From NCBI RefSeq assembly GCF_001307035.1, contig NZ_LKIU01000006.1, forward strand, positions 88,813 to 152,812: DNA of 64,000 nt. The letters are read 5' to 3'. Position 1 is the stretch's first letter. Each line of letters starts with the position of its first letter. The stretch is from Arthrobacter sp. Edens01. GTDB lineage: Bacteria > Actinomycetota > Actinomycetes > Actinomycetales > Micrococcaceae. The notes below the pieces were generated by a model that saw nothing but the letters and a program-made list of their open reading frames with translations, was not told the DNA's origin and did no database searches. Below are positions 36,479-44,714 of this stretch, one piece after another. The position numbers and the translations under genes are program-made.

Positions 36479-36946
36479 CTAGCGTTCGACCAGGATTCCG
36501 TCCTCGTCGGCGTAGAGCACGGCACCCGGGCGGAATGTCACGCCTCCGAACTCCACCGGCACGTCCACCTCGCCGACTGAGTCCTTGGCACTCTTGCGCG
36601 GGTTGGAACCCAGTGCCTTCACGCCCAGCGGCAGCTTTGCGACGGCGGCACGGTCACGGATCGGTCCGTGAATGACGACGCCGGCCCAGCCGTTGGCGAC
36701 GGCGGACTCCGCAATCATGTCCCCCATCAGGGCGGTGTTCAGTGAGCCTCCGCCGTCGACCACCAGCACGGAGCCGTTGCCCGGTGAATTCAGGGTGGAC
36801 TTCACCAGGCCGTTGTCCTCATGGCAGCGGATGGTGCGCACGGGGCCGGTGAAGCGGGTGCGGCCGCCCAGGTCCTGGAACTGGAGGGAGACCGAGGCCA
36901 GCGCTTCGCCGTGTTCGTCATAGAGGTCTGCTGTGCTCTTTTCCAT
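36479..36946 (-). CDS. rraA: RraA-family protein
   Basis: 155 residues. TADLYDEHGEAL at the start, DNGLVKSTLN and VVDGGGSLNTALMGD, then GVVIHGPIRDRAAV and LGVKALGSNPRKS are the RraA pattern. In E. coli RraA inhibits RNase E; many relatives are 4-hydroxy-4-methyl-2-oxoglutarate aldolases, and the residues seen here fit either. I chose ATG 36946 because the N-terminus MEKSTADLYDEHG matches the family; no good ribosome site is visible at this or at 36970. Confidence 0.9.
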   Translation of the reverse strand: MEKSTADLYDEHGEALASVSLQFQDLGGRTRFTGPVRTIRCHEDNGLVKSTLNSPGNGSVLVVDGGGSLNTALMGDMIAESAVANGWAGVVIHGPIRDRAAVAKLPLGVKALGSNPRKSAKDSVGEVDVPVEFGGVTFRPGAVLYADEDGILVER

Positions 36947-37022
36947 GGCACATACTGTGCCACAGCCCACATTTTGTTACGGGGACGGCGCCGGCACCGG
37001 CACCGGCCACGGTGCCCGCTGG

Positions 37023-37589
37023 TTAGGCGTGCTTCGCCGCAGCCTGGGCCTTGAGCAGGTCCACAACCTGCAGCAGTTCCTCCACTGACCCCGAGGTGGG
37101 GGAATTCTCGTCCTGCGGCCAGCCTCCGGGAAGGCCTTCGTTGTAATACAGGCCGTCGCCCAGCAGCATGATCGCTCTGGCAATGGCGCGGTCGCCGACT
37201 TCCACGAGCACCAGGTCGAACCAGTCGCGGTGGATCTGCTGCAGCAGCTCGGAGGCAGCGGCGTCGTTGGCCTGCGCCAGGCGGACCGCCGCAATCAGGG
37301 CGCGGTCCAGGCCGCTGTCCACATAGACGGAGGTGCGGACCAGGAAGCGCGCCGGACCTTCGGGGTCTGTGCGCATCCGTTCCAGATCGGCCGCGGCCAG
37401 GACCCGCAGCCGGTCCAGGAGGCCCGCCGCCAGGGCTTCCTTGTTCTTGAAGTGGTACAGCAGCCCACCCTTTGAGACCCCGGCCAGTGCGGTCACGGCG
37501 TCGAGAGTGGCACCGCGAGGGCCTTCATTTATGAGCAGTTCCTCATAGGCGGAGAGGACGCGCTCGCGGGCGGGGATCTGTTCAGGCAT
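37023..37589 (-). CDS. TetR-family regulator of the adjacent MFS pump
   Basis: 188 residues. HTH at about 25-55: GATLDAVTALAGVSKGGLLYHF. The C-terminal domain is helical, of the type seen in drug-responsive TetR proteins. It is divergent from the MFS exporter gene at 37728, with a near-perfect 22-bp palindrome between the two start codons, so it most likely represses both genes. Ligand unknown. Confidence 0.9.
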   Translation of the reverse strand: MPEQIPARERVLSAYEELLINEGPRGATLDAVTALAGVSKGGLLYHFKNKEALAAGLLDRLRVLAAADLERMRTDPEGPARFLVRTSVYVDSGLDRALIAAVRLAQANDAAASELLQQIHRDWFDLVLVEVGDRAIARAIMLLGDGLYYNEGLPGGWPQDENSPTSGSVEELLQVVDLLKAQAAAKHA

Positions 37590-37613
37590 GGCTTTACGCT
37601 ACGCCATCCGATG

Positions 37614-37635
37614 CTGTACAGTCTAGACGGTACAG
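37614..37635. promoter_or_regulatory. TetR operator between tetR and MFS gene
   Basis: Arms CTGTAC (37614-37619) and GTACAG (37630-37635) enclose the palindrome GTCTAGAC (37621-37628). The 22 bases are self-complementary at all but one pair. This is the right size for a TetR dimer pair. Confidence 0.78.
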
Positions 37636-37727
37636 TAACGTACGGGTTGGCCCCGGCGGTTGCTGGCATGTCTTTTTAACCCATCAGTTTTCGGCAGGCG
37701 GAGCCCTGCCAAGTCCAAGGAGGAATT

Positions 37728-39479
37728 GTGCCTGCGGTACAGGAACGGCCCGTGCTTCAGCGGGCCGGAAAGCGTGAATGGCTGGGACTGGCGGTGCTGA
37801 TGCTCGCCGTCCTGCTGGTAGCGGTAGACAACACCGTGCTCAGCTTTGCCGTCCCGTCCCTGTCCCGTGCCCTGGCGCCGACCGGGACGGAACTGCTCTG
37901 GATCATCGACATCTATGCGTTGATCCTGGCTGGCCTGCTGGTCCCGATGGGCAGCCTGGGGGACAGGCTTGGACGGCGGAAGCTGCTCATGATCGGTACA
38001 GCCGGGTTTGGGCTGGTCTCCGTCGCGGCGGCGTTCGCACCCACGGCCGGCGCCCTGATTGGCGCCCGTGCCCTGCTCGGCTTCTTCGGCGCCATGCTGA
38101 TGCCGGCCACGCTCTCCATCATCCGAAACATGTTCGTGGTGCCCGGCCAGCGCCGCATCGCGATCGCCGTCTGGGCAGCCGGTTTCTCCGGCGGCGCAGC
38201 GCTTGGCCCGATCGTGGGCGGAACCCTGCTGGAGCACTTCTGGTGGGGCTCGGTTTTCCTTCTCGCCGTGCCGGTGCTGATTCCGCTGCTGGTCTTCGGT
38301 CCGCGGCTGCTGCCCGAATCCCGTGACCCCAAGCCGGGCAAGGTGGATCCGATCAGCATCCTGCTGGTCATGGCCACCATGTTCCCGCTGGTCTACGGCA
38401 TTAAGTCCATCTCCACGCACGGACTCGACGCGTACGCCCTGGTTCCGATGGCTGCCGGCCTGCTGTTCGGCGTGGCTTTCGTGCGGCGCCAGCTCAGCCG
38501 TTCTGAGCCCATGCTGGATGTGCGGCTGTTCCGTAATCCGGTCTTTACCGGTTCCATCTCCGCGAACCTGCTCAGCGTCTTCGCACAGGTTGGCTTCATC
38601 CTCTTCCTCTCCCAGCACCTGCAGCTGGTCCTTGGGCAGACGCCGCGCGAAGCCGGTCTGATGATGCTCCCCGGCCTGATGCTGACCGTAGTCGCAGGCC
38701 TCGCCGTCGTCCGCATGGTCCGGTACGTGCGCCCGGCCTATGCCGTTGCCGGTGGTCTCGCGTTCAGTGCCGTCGGCTACACCGTAGTGCTGATGACCGG
38801 ACACGACGACAGCCCGCTGGGGCTGGTGATCGCGTTTATGATCCTCGGCATCGGCGTCGGTTCCGCTGAGACCATCTCCAATGACCTGATCCTGGGCAGT
38901 GTTCCGCCGGCCAAGGCAGGTGCGGCGTCGGCCATTTCGGAAACCGCCTATGAGGTCGGTGCCGTCCTTGGCACCGCAGTGCTGGGCAGCATCCTCACTG
39001 CGGGTTACCGCAACGGGATCTCCCTGCCGGACGGCATGGATCCGGCCGCTGCGTCGGCCGCCTCGGAAACACTGGGCGGCGCCGTCGAGGCGGCGAAGAC
39101 CCTTCCCGGCCCGCAGGCCGCAGAACTGCTGTCCTCCGCGCAGTCCGCCTTTGACTCGGGTGTGGTTGCGACCTCCCTCATCGGCATTGTGCTGATGGTG
39201 GCTGCTGCCGTCGGCGCCGTCTTCACGCTGCGCCGGGTGGCCGCGGACCAGGACTCGGCAATTGATGATGATGCTGCCGGTTCCGTCGTCGACGGGTCCG
39301 AAGCCGTGCATGCTGCGCCGGCGGCCTCCGCGTCGGCTCCGGCTGCCGTGTCTTCCAGCGGGGAGGACTCCAGTGGGGAAGCTTCCAGTGGGGGTGACTC
39401 CAGCGGGGAAGACCCTAGCGGGGACGACAGCGCGAAGGTCGACGAGCAGGCTGAGTGTGCGGCAGGGCAGCGCCGCTAG
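37728..39479 (+). CDS. MFS multidrug exporter, DHA2 family
   Basis: 583 residues with fourteen predicted spans. WLGLAVLMLAVLLVAVDNTVL at the first span, GSLGDRLGRRKLL between spans 2 and 3, and the motif GFSGGAALGPIVGG are typical of LfrA/EmrB-type drug:proton antiporters. The start is GTG 37728, after AAGGAGG. The last 75 residues after span 14 form a low-complexity acidic Ser/Gly/Glu/Asp tail encoded in part by 15-bp tandem repeats. Divergent from its TetR regulator. Substrate unknown. Confidence 0.93.
   Translation: MPAVQERPVLQRAGKREWLGLAVLMLAVLLVAVDNTVLSFAVPSLSRALAPTGTELLWIIDIYALILAGLLVPMGSLGDRLGRRKLLMIGTAGFGLVSVAAAFAPTAGALIGARALLGFFGAMLMPATLSIIRNMFVVPGQRRIAIAVWAAGFSGGAALGPIVGGTLLEHFWWGSVFLLAVPVLIPLLVFGPRLLPESRDPKPGKVDPISILLVMATMFPLVYGIKSISTHGLDAYALVPMAAGLLFGVAFVRRQLSRSEPMLDVRLFRNPVFTGSISANLLSVFAQVGFILFLSQHLQLVLGQTPREAGLMMLPGLMLTVVAGLAVVRMVRYVRPAYAVAGGLAFSAVGYTVVLMTGHDDSPLGLVIAFMILGIGVGSAETISNDLILGSVPPAKAGAASAISETAYEVGAVLGTAVLGSILTAGYRNGISLPDGMDPAAASAASETLGGAVEAAKTLPGPQAAELLSSAQSAFDSGVVATSLIGIVLMVAAAVGAVFTLRRVAADQDSAIDDDAAGSVVDGSEAVHAAPAASASAPAAVSSSGEDSSGEASSGGDSSGEDPSGDDSAKVDEQAECAAGQRR
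39354..39428 (+). repeat. Five 15-bp tandem repeats in the MFS C-terminal tail
   Basis: Units close to TCCAGCGGGGAGGAC, five copies, encode repeated Ser-Ser-Gly-Glu-Asp. The tail is cytoplasmic in this topology. Copy number is likely to vary between strains. Confidence 0.85.
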
Positions 39480-39758
39480 TTTCGCGGAGGAACCGGATCG
39501 GCCTGCCGGGCAATATCGTGTTGCCGGCGTGGGCTGGAGCTAGTTGGCATCCCGGCGGGTTCCCGTAGGCCCGGCTGAGCTCTCGTAGACCCGCGGGGAT
39601 GTAACCGGATGTAACGGTGGCGGCGCGGGTTCTGCTCCGGTTCGGGACAGTCCTTCCGTTCCGGGACTTTCCTGCCGCTGCGCCGCGCAGGAAAGTCCCA
39701 AGCTGGCAGGGAAGTCCCAAAGCGGAGGGAAAAGGTGCCCTGAAGGAGCCCGAAGTGG
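39480..39758. other. Convergent gap with GGGACTTTCC inverted repeats
   Basis: No gene seen. GGGACTTTCCTGC (39663-39675) and its exact complement (39687-39699) form a 13-bp stem with an 11-base loop. A third related copy, GGCAGGGAAGTCCC, lies at 39705-39718, again in reverse orientation. The stem could end transcription of the MFS gene or of the USP gene. Confidence 0.55.
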
Positions 39759-40199
39759 TCAGTCCCGCTCGGTCGGGTGGACGATCAACACCGGACAGTG
39801 GGCGTGGGCTGCGGCGGCGGAGCTGACCGAGCCAAGCAGCAATCCGGCGAATCCGCCCCTGCCGCGGCTGCCAAGCACCAGCATCTCTGCGTCATTGCTG
39901 GCTTCGACCAGCACCGGAACAGGCTGCCCGGACACCACCGTCTTCTGCAGTCCTTCGGGAAGGTCTTCGCCGAAAGCTTCCTGTACGGTGTCGTCCAAGA
40001 TGCTTTCCGCCTCCACCCGGGGCGACCATTCAGAGGATGCGATCGGAACGGCCAGCGCAACGGGATAGGACCAAACCGTCACCGCCTCGATCCGGCACTG
40101 CAGCAGGTCTGCCAGCCGCCGGGCTGTCCGCAGTGCCACCAGTGAGAGCGCCGAGCCGTCCACGCCGACCACGATTGGTTTACGGATGTCCTGTGCCAT
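39759..40199 (-). CDS. Universal stress protein (UspA domain)
   Basis: Single UspA domain, 146 residues. It starts PIVVGVDGSALSLVAL, has VSGQPVPVLVEAS in the middle and the ATP-binding block GSRGRGGFAGLLLGSVS near residue 110, ending in CPVLIVHP. The G-x2-G-x9-G(S/T) motif suggests an ATP-binding member. Stand-alone gene with no operon partner. Confidence 0.93.
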   Translation of the reverse strand: MAQDIRKPIVVGVDGSALSLVALRTARRLADLLQCRIEAVTVWSYPVALAVPIASSEWSPRVEAESILDDTVQEAFGEDLPEGLQKTVVSGQPVPVLVEASNDAEMLVLGSRGRGGFAGLLLGSVSSAAAAHAHCPVLIVHPTERD

Positions 40200-40406
40200 G
40201 GTTCCGATCCTGTCTGTTGGTCTGTTCCTTTTGCTGCCGCTCCTGCCAAAGAGTCTGCCGCCACACGGGTGTTTGCACTAGGTCCGGAGCCAATCCCCGC
40301 CCCGGGAGTTGGTGCATGTTCGCAGAGGCATGCCTCCGGCTGCCGGGTCAGGGCATTTCGACGTAACCGATTCAGCCGGGGCGAGGGCATTTCGTAGTAT
40401 CAACAG

Positions 40407-41609
40407 ATGCCTGATCCCCAGTCCGAGCGCCGGAATGCGGCCCCGATAGGCGCCGGCCTGCTGCTGGTGCTGGCGTTCCTTGCCGCTACGGGACCGTTCA
40501 CGACGGACCTCTATCTGCCGTCTTTCCCTGGCATCGCCAGTGACCTTGAGGTGACGGCGTCGGGCGTGCAGCTGACCCTGACCGCCTTCCTCATCGGCAT
40601 GGCAGCCGGACAGCTCGGGTTCGGGCCCATCTCCGACCGGTTCGGCCGGAGGCGGCCACTGCTGCTGGGCTCTGCTGCGTTTGTCCTCGCGTCCGTGGCA
40701 TGCGCCGCGGCGCCGAATCTGGGAGTGCTGATCGCTGCCCGTTTTGTCCAGGGCCTGTGTGCTGCAGCCGGCCCGGTGATAGCGCGGGCGGTAGCCGCGG
40801 ACCTGACCTCGGGTGCTTCCGCCGCGCGGACCTTCAGCCTCCTCATGACCATCGGGGGCGTCGCGCCGGTGGTGGCCCCTGTCCTTGGCGGTGCGCTCAC
40901 CGGGCTTCTGGGCTGGCGGGGTGTTCTGTGGACGCTCGCCGGTATTGCGGCGCTGATGTTCATCTGCGCCGCCGCAGCCGTCCGGGAGAGCCTGCCTGCC
41001 GGGAACCGTGCAACCGGACCTGCGTTTGGCGGCCTCGCGGTGGTGCTGCGGAAGAGCCGGTTCCTCGGGTACGTGCTGTTGTTTGCCAGTGCCTTTGGCG
41101 TGCTGATGGGCTACATCTCCGCGTCCCCGTTCGTCTACCAGAGCATTATGGGCCTGAGCCCGGAAGCCTACGGCCTGATGTTCGGCCTGAACGCCGCAGG
41201 GATGGTCACCTCAGGGTTCATTGCCGCCCGGCTCAGCCGCCGGGTGCCGCCCCGGAGCACCGTCCGGCGGGCTGTGGCCGTGTTGGTGGGGTTCGCCGTC
41301 GTGCTGCTGGTCCTGGTGCTCGCCGCCGTTCCTCCACTGCTGCTGGCTATCCCCATCTTCGCCATGGTGTCCTCGCTGGGGTTCGTCATGGGAAACACGA
41401 CGGCGCTGGCACTCGCCGAGGTTGAAGGCTCGACCGGCAGTGGCAGTGCCGTGCTCGGCGGAGCGCAGTTCCTGATGGGTGCGGCCGTCTCGCCGCTGAC
41501 TGGCCTGGGCGGGGAGTTCACGGCCTTGCCGCTTGCACTGGTGATGGTGGGTTCGGCCCTGCTGGCGGCCACCGCACTCTTCCTCACCCGCCAGCGGCAA
41601 CCCGCGTAG
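40407..41609 (+). CDS. MFS exporter, Bcr/CflA type
   Basis: 400 residues and twelve spans. Hallmarks of the Bcr/CflA group: PFTTDLYLPSFPGIASDL near residue 32, GQLGFGPISDRFGRRRPL in the first loop, and RFVQGLCAAAGPVIARAVAADL. Members export bicyclomycin, chloramphenicol or small metabolites. No dedicated regulator is beside it. A 32-residue membrane peptide gene follows within 12 bases. Confidence 0.92.
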   Translation: MPDPQSERRNAAPIGAGLLLVLAFLAATGPFTTDLYLPSFPGIASDLEVTASGVQLTLTAFLIGMAAGQLGFGPISDRFGRRRPLLLGSAAFVLASVACAAAPNLGVLIAARFVQGLCAAAGPVIARAVAADLTSGASAARTFSLLMTIGGVAPVVAPVLGGALTGLLGWRGVLWTLAGIAALMFICAAAAVRESLPAGNRATGPAFGGLAVVLRKSRFLGYVLLFASAFGVLMGYISASPFVYQSIMGLSPEAYGLMFGLNAAGMVTSGFIAARLSRRVPPRSTVRRAVAVLVGFAVVLLVLVLAAVPPLLLAIPIFAMVSSLGFVMGNTTALALAEVEGSTGSGSAVLGGAQFLMGAAVSPLTGLGGEFTALPLALVMVGSALLAATALFLTRQRQPA

Positions 41610-41621
41610 ACTGATCGGACC

Positions 41622-41720
41622 ATGCGACACATGAACAAGTACCGCACGCCCATTGTCTGGCTTCTGATTATCGGCCTGGTTGGCAGCATCAGCGTCGGCT
41701 TCCTCGGCCTCTTTTTCTAG
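41622..41720 (+). CDS. Very small membrane peptide, 32 residues
   Basis: Starts MRHMNKYRTPIVWLLIIGL and is one membrane span with a basic N-terminus. It begins 12 bases after the Bcr/CflA stop, on the same strand, so co-transcription is likely. Ribosome site is weak (GATCGGACC). ATG 41631 could be the true start. Size, topology and position suggest a real small protein that might help the pump, but I know no named family. Confidence 0.5.
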   Translation: MRHMNKYRTPIVWLLIIGLVGSISVGFLGLFF

Positions 41721-41793
41721 GCCCCACAGCATCCTTTTTCCTGCCCGGCCCCGGCCCGGGTTTGCTCGGCGTGGCCATTCCGCCATAGGATAC

Positions 41794-41805
41794 TAAGCAT
41801 GCTTA
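41794..41805. promoter_or_regulatory. TAAG-N4-CTTA motif, copy 3
   Basis: TAAGCATGCTTA is a perfect 12-bp palindrome, 62 bases ahead of the SDR start. Flanks C and CC match copies 1 and 4. Confidence 0.55.
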
Positions 41806-41867
41806 CCTAAAGTAGGCGGCCGCCAGTTGCGGCTCCATATCCATGAACAATGGGAAGTGGGGAACTT

Positions 41868-42776
41868 ATGGCCAACGAAAACACCTCGGACCAGTACACA
41901 TTCCAGGATCCGGTCAACCGGTATCCCTCCGTCAGCCCGCCTAAGCAGGATCAGCCCGAACCCGGCCTCGACGCCGACCTCGAGCCCAAGACGGACCGCG
42001 GCGAGGATTCCTACCGCGGAACCGGGCGGCTTAAGGGCCGCAAAGCGCTGATCACCGGTGCAGACTCCGGAATCGGTGCGGCGGTGGCCATTGCCTTCGC
42101 CCGGGAAGGCGCCGACGTCGCGCTCTCCTACCTGCCGGAGGAAGAGGAAGACGCCGCAAAGGTCATGGAGCTGATCAGGGATGCCGGCCGCACCGCCGTC
42201 GGGCTTCCCGGTGACCTCAAGGACCGCGACTACTGCATCCAGCTGGTGCAGGACGCCGTTGACGGCCTGGGCGGCCTGGACATTCTGGTCAACAACGCCG
42301 GCAAGCAGGTTGCAGTGGAGAACCTTGAGGACCTCAGCGACGAACAGCTTGATGACACCTTCAAGACCAACATCTACTCCTTCTTCCGGGTGACCAAGGC
42401 TGCGCTTCCGCACCTTCCGGCCGGGTCGAGCATCATCAACTCGACGTCGATCCAGGCCTACAGCCCTTCCCCGCACCTGCTGGACTACGCCAGCACCAAG
42501 GCGGCGATCAACAACTTCACCAAGGGTCTGTCCCAGCAGCTGGCCCCCAAGGGCATCCGAGTGAATGCTGTGGCTCCGGGCCCGTTCTGGACCCCGCTGC
42601 AGGTATCCGACGGCCAGCCCAAGGACGCCCTGCCGGAGTTCGGCAAGGACACTCCGCTGGGCCGCGCCGGCCAGCCCACCGAACTTGCCCCGGCTTACGT
42701 CTTCCTGGCGTCCCCGGAATCAAGCTACGTGGTCGGAGAGACCCTGAACGTCAACGGCGGTATGCCTTCGCCGTAA
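41868..42776 (+). CDS. SDR oxidoreductase, general stress type
   Basis: 302 residues. A 50-residue N-terminal extension (NPVNRYP-like, with PKQDQPEPGLDADLEPK) precedes the SDR core, as in the Bacillus stress protein GS39/YhdF group. Cofactor motif TGADSGIGAAV near residue 60, NNAGKQ, and the active site YASTK. I chose ATG 41868 (MANENTSDQY); GTG 41850 would add six residues. The palindrome at 41794 lies upstream and a strong terminator follows. Substrate unknown; a role in osmotic or general stress is inferred from relatives. Confidence 0.9.
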   Translation: MANENTSDQYTFQDPVNRYPSVSPPKQDQPEPGLDADLEPKTDRGEDSYRGTGRLKGRKALITGADSGIGAAVAIAFAREGADVALSYLPEEEEDAAKVMELIRDAGRTAVGLPGDLKDRDYCIQLVQDAVDGLGGLDILVNNAGKQVAVENLEDLSDEQLDDTFKTNIYSFFRVTKAALPHLPAGSSIINSTSIQAYSPSPHLLDYASTKAAINNFTKGLSQQLAPKGIRVNAVAPGPFWTPLQVSDGQPKDALPEFGKDTPLGRAGQPTELAPAYVFLASPESSYVVGETLNVNGGMPSP

Positions 42777-42790
42777 GCTCTGCGCAACAC

Positions 42791-42832
42791 AAAGAAGCCG
42801 GCTCCGCACTTTCGCGGGGCCGGCTTCTTGCT
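42791..42832. terminator. Bidirectional terminator
   Basis: AAGAAGCCGGC (42792-42802) pairs with GCCGGCTTCTT (42819-42829), and the stem extends inward to 16 bp. T-rich sequence follows. It lies between the convergent SDR gene and the membrane-protein gene. Confidence 0.88.
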
Positions 42833-42839
42833 GTTAGGA

Positions 42840-43871
42840 CTAGGCCGTTGCGGGCGTGAACTTGGCGCGGTCCACGCGGCGGTGGAAGCGCATGCCGGCG
42901 AGTCCGCCCAGAATTGCGCCAACCAGGCTGACCACCACGGTGGCCAGCAGCGCCAGCCAGGATCCGGCGCTCGCCTGGCTGAGATCCTGCTGCAGGGGCG
43001 CCACGGAGTTCAGCTGGGTGAGGCTGCGGATGTCGTCATTGAAGATCAGGCCAAGGACAATAACGACGGCGGCGGCCACCAGTGCCCACAGCCAGACCGC
43101 AACACCCTGCTTGGCTCCGTTGAAGCGGGCCATTCGTCCGGCGACGTAGCCGCCGGCATAGTAGGCGAGCAGCAGGACAATCAGGGTGACGATCGCGCCG
43201 ATCAGCCCGGAGGACTGGTTCGCTGCGGCTTGGTCCAGTGCCGCGCCCAGGTCTGTGTCCGTAGAGACGCCGACGGCGGCACCAATGGCGGCAGCAAGTG
43301 CGGAGAGCAGCACCACCATTCCGGTGGCGGTCAGCCAGCCGAAGAAGGCGGCGCCAAACTTGATGCCGCCAAAACGTTCCCGTTCTGCGGCCAGGAGTGC
43401 CTCCCGGTTCGGCATGACGGGCTCGTCGGCCGTGCGGGGAGAGCCGGTGTGCCCGGCAGCGACCGCGCCGCGTACGTCGCCGTCTTCGCGGTGCGTGGCA
43501 CGCCGGGTGGTCCCTGCGGGCGCATCCTCACTCGTGTAGTCGGCGTCGTTCGGGTCCCTGGTGCCCGTGACACTGGTGTTGAGTACTTCCGTTTCATGCT
43601 GGCGGCTGCTTGTCCGCTCGGGAGCGGTGTCCATGCGGCGGGTGACGTCCGGCTCGGTGCCGGAGGGTCCTGCCGTGGTCTCATGTGAGGATCCGGCGGA
43701 CTGGCGTGTGTGTCCGCCCGGGTCTTCCGTGCCGCGGGTGTCCATGCGGCGGGTGACGTCCGGCTCGCTGGTCGAAGTGCCTGAGGCGTCCGGGCCGTTG
43801 GGGGCGGGGAGGTCGTCTGCGGCCCGGCGTCGGGGTTCGCCTGCCGCGGTGCTGCCTGATTCGGTACTCAT
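42840..43871 (-). CDS. Membrane protein with long disordered N-terminus
   Basis: 343 residues. The first 160 are hydrophilic and low in complexity and contain the decapeptide EPDVTRRMDT twice, from a 31-bp exact DNA repeat. The second half has four membrane spans beginning at FGGIKFGAAFFGWLTATGM and ending with LGGLAGMRFHRRVDR. The GGIKFGAAFFGW entry motif recurs in actinobacterial TIGR-type four-span stress membrane proteins, but I cannot name a family with confidence. A TAAG-N4-CTTA motif is 50 bases upstream. Confidence 0.7.
   Translation of the reverse strand: MSTESGSTAAGEPRRRAADDLPAPNGPDASGTSTSEPDVTRRMDTRGTEDPGGHTRQSAGSSHETTAGPSGTEPDVTRRMDTAPERTSSRQHETEVLNTSVTGTRDPNDADYTSEDAPAGTTRRATHREDGDVRGAVAAGHTGSPRTADEPVMPNREALLAAERERFGGIKFGAAFFGWLTATGMVVLLSALAAAIGAAVGVSTDTDLGAALDQAAANQSSGLIGAIVTLIVLLLAYYAGGYVAGRMARFNGAKQGVAVWLWALVAAAVVIVLGLIFNDDIRSLTQLNSVAPLQQDLSQASAGSWLALLATVVVSLVGAILGGLAGMRFHRRVDRAKFTPATA
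43626..43767 (-). repeat. 31-bp direct repeat within the membrane-protein gene
   Basis: The same 31 bases occur at 43626-43656 and 43737-43767, in frame, encoding EPDVTRRMDT each time. Perfect identity suggests a recent internal duplication or strong selection on a binding motif. Confidence 0.9.
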
Positions 43872-43921
43872 CTGCTTCTCCTATTGCCGTTGGGGGTGCC
43901 GGACTGAAGGTGATGACTTCA

Positions 43922-43933
43922 TAAGTAACCTTA
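43922..43933. promoter_or_regulatory. TAAG-N4-CTTA motif, copy 4
   Basis: TAAGTAACCTTA in the gap between two divergent membrane-protein genes, 50 bases from the minus-strand start and 76 bases from the plus-strand start. Confidence 0.5.
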
Positions 43934-44009
43934 CTGTAGCGTCAGCGGTCCGGGTTCTGCCGGATTCGCCGGTCCTGCGCCCGGCACAACGCGTGGAAGA
44001 CTTGGCTGC

Positions 44010-44510
44010 ATGGATACGGACCTGATCATCACCATCGTCGCCGGCCTGCTGATCGCGGTGGGTGTGGCCGGCATCGTGGTGCCTGTGCTGCCTGGCAGCA
44101 TCCTGATCCTGCTGGCCTTCCTGGGGTGGGCCATCGGCGTCAGCAGTGGCGCGGGCTGGTGGTCCTTCGCTTTCGGTGCGCTGTTCGCCCTGAGCGGGCT
44201 TTCTGCCAGCGCCGTCCTGACTGGCAGGAAACTCAAGCAGCGGCAGATACCCAACCGGTCCGTCCTCATTGGCCTGGCGGCAGGAATCGCCGGAATGTTC
44301 TTTATCCCGGTGGTGGGGCTGATCGTTGGCTTCGCCGGCGGTCTGCTGCTCAGCGAGTTCGCGCGGCAGCGCAGTTTCCCGGCAGCTGCGTCCTCGTCCT
44401 GGGCGGCGCTGAAGGCCACCGGGCTGGGCATGCTGGTGGAGCTCGGGCTCGCGCTCGCGGCCGGAACCGCGTGGATTATCGGCGTCTGGGTTCACTTCGC
44501 GTCCCGCTGA
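44010..44510 (+). CDS. DUF456 membrane protein
   Basis: 166 residues with about five spans. The N-terminus VAGIVVPVLPGSILILLAFLG carries the Pro-Gly-rich first repeat, and GIAGMFFIPVVGLIVG the second, as in DUF456. Function unknown for the family. Divergent from the gene at 42840-43871; both may answer to the motif at 43922. Confidence 0.85.
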   Translation: MDTDLIITIVAGLLIAVGVAGIVVPVLPGSILILLAFLGWAIGVSSGAGWWSFAFGALFALSGLSASAVLTGRKLKQRQIPNRSVLIGLAAGIAGMFFIPVVGLIVGFAGGLLLSEFARQRSFPAAASSSWAALKATGLGMLVELGLALAAGTAWIIGVWVHFASR

Positions 44511-44714
44511 AGGGATTCAGGACCGCTTCGGCCGGAGATGATCACGCCCACCGCCTTGGCCATTCGCCCGGTGAGCGCCGGCGGCAGTGGTTCCAGTGCG
44601 TCGAACCACGCCATGTGGATAACCGCCCGACCTGCGGACAAAAGCTGTCCCCAATCTGGGGAATACTCAAGAGATGCCGACCCGGCCAGCTTCCCCGCCT
44701 CAAGGACATCACCC

